This document shows positions 4,548 through 5,292 of a stretch of DNA of 5,292 nt, one piece after another. Below the pieces are notes generated by a model. It searched no databases and was not told the origin of the DNA. It saw only the letters and a list, made by a program, of their open reading frames with translations. The position numbers and the translations under genes were made by a program. Each line of letters opens with the position of its first letter. Position 1 is the stretch's first letter. The stretch is taken from the NCBI GenBank assembly GCA_030824835.1, contig JAPJRA010000322.1, forward strand, positions 1 to 5,292. The letters are read 5' to 3'. The stretch comes from Geminicoccaceae bacterium. GTDB taxonomy: Bacteria > Pseudomonadota > Alphaproteobacteria > Geminicoccales > Geminicoccaceae.

Positions 4548-5291
4548 TCAGCCCCGCTCGGTCACGTCGAAAAGCGGCTGGCCTATAGCGCCAGTGTGCC
4601 CGATCGGTGCAGCCAAAGGCGAGACTGCCATCGACTTAACATGGTCACTCGATCGCCTACGTCGACAGAATCGCAGCGCTACGGCACCTGGCCGTCGCAT
4701 GCTGGAAACAACCCGGGACCACCATATCGTCACCTGGACAATGCCCCGCCGAGCGTCCCTAAGCGATCGGCCCAGTAGGGTGCTCCCGCGGCGAGATTCG
4801 CCCTGAAACTCCGACCGGACGCACTGAGCAATCACGTCGCGTACCCATTGGTCGAGACCACCTGCTGGACCCGCTGCCGCGGCAATCGCCTCGCGCAGCG
4901 GCGCCACTGCGTTACCCAATTCATCCGCGAGATGGCTCGCAATCCTATCTGATATTGGGGTCACCGCTTGGCCACAGCGCCAGCGTTGCTCCGCCTGCTG
5001 CGCGTTGGGCTCGCCCAGCGATCGGGCCACGATGCTGGCGATGGTGATCGGCACCATCCGCTCTTCCAACGCCGCACAGAACCGTGCAAGGCGGTATTGC
5101 ACACGATACAGCAGCGCCTTCTCGCGCCAGGAATAGACGAGCGAGCTGCCGAGGCCGGCGATCGAGGTGGTGAACTTGAACGTGGCTGCTGCAAGGAGTT
5201 CGTGCAGCGCCTGCTGGGCCTGCTTGATGTCGCCAGCGCCAATGCCTCGGCTGCCGAAGTAGAGCGCGCCCACGAGCCCCACGAACGTGAA
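4548..5291 (-). CDS. zorA: ZorA-like MotA/TolQ/ExbB-family channel protein, N-terminus beyond window edge
   Basis: The frame is open to the right edge, so the first visible residues (FTFVGLVGALYFGS) are already inside the protein and continue past 5291. Two hydrophobic segments are visible: that one (residues 1-17) and FKFTTSIAGLGSSLVYSW (about 38-55). The TSIAGLGSSL motif marks the MotA/TolQ/ExbB ion channel family. The following WREKALLYRVQYRLARFCAALEERM helix is typical of ZorA, where the channel surrounds ZorB. A cytoplasmic region with ELGNAVAPLREAIAAAAG follows (about residues 130-150). After about residue 165 the sequence turns Arg/Trp-rich, uses rare codons (AGG, ATA, CTA) and loses family-like character. 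Known ZorA proteins have a long coiled tail, so this tail looks truncated or frameshifted. It stops 3 bases before the zorB-like GTG, so the two genes form one operon. Its promoter and any further partners lie outside the window. Confidence 0.78.
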   Translation of the reverse strand, partial: FTFVGLVGALYFGSRGIGAGDIKQAQQALHELLAAATFKFTTSIAGLGSSLVYSWREKALLYRVQYRLARFCAALEERMVPITIASIVARSLGEPNAQQAEQRWRCGQAVTPISDRIASHLADELGNAVAPLREAIAAAAGPAGGLDQWVRDVIAQCVRSEFQGESRRGSTLLGRSLRDARRGIVQVTIWWSRVVSSMRRPGAVALRFCRRRRSSDHVKSMAVSPLAAPIGHTGAIGQPLFDVTERG

Positions 5292-5292
5292 C

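Noticed and set aside
4095..4778. Plus-strand open frame of 227 codons across the zorA/zorB-like genes
   Set aside because: It lies opposite two genes with clear family motifs, has no domain character, and has no supporting start context.

Overview
This is a GC-rich window with no RNA genes, CRISPR arrays or recognisable transposons. Its gene families suggest an alphaproteobacterium, plausibly of the Rhodospirillales or a related order. The evidence is high G+C in third codon positions, frequent GTG starts, a PraR/PhrR-like Cro/CI-type regulator typical of that class, and a FIST-domain gene followed by a NUDIX gene. The taxonomic call is an inference from protein style and was not tested by a search.

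Layout from left to right. Positions 2-556 (+) hold the C-terminal end of a penicillin-acylase-family Ntn hydrolase, cut by the window edge. A 94-base gap (557-650) carries two dyads that look like operators. It leads to a regulator with an XRE helix-turn-helix and an S24/LexA-like domain (651-1304, +) whose expected catalytic Lys is replaced by Arg. After a 109-base leader comes a second, shorter XRE regulator (1414-1839, +). Its 3' end overlaps, tail to tail, a NUDIX hydrolase on the minus strand (1782-2312). The NUDIX gene lies 29 bases downstream of a FIST-domain sensor gene (2342-3433, -), and the two probably form an operon driven from an AT-rich promoter near 3490-3522.

The stretch 3434-3671 (about 240 bases) contains no gene. 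It holds that promoter region and a strong 10-bp-stem hairpin (3613-3640). To its right lie two tightly coupled minus-strand genes that look like a stator-type ion-driven motor. One is a MotB/OmpA-like protein with the membrane Asp and SDLM signature of ZorB (3672-4544). Just upstream is a MotA/ExbB-like channel protein resembling ZorA (4548-5291, N-terminus beyond the window edge).

The most notable content is this ZorA/ZorB-like pair, the conserved motor of the Zorya anti-phage defence family. No zorC, zorD or zorE partner follows zorB in this window: the next gene downstream is the FIST gene. The ZorA cytoplasmic tail is short and its last 80 or so codons look degenerate. The pair may be a decayed Zorya locus, a locus with effectors on the unseen side, or a motor used for something else. 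The two regulators may control their own or neighbouring genes, but nothing here ties them to the motor.
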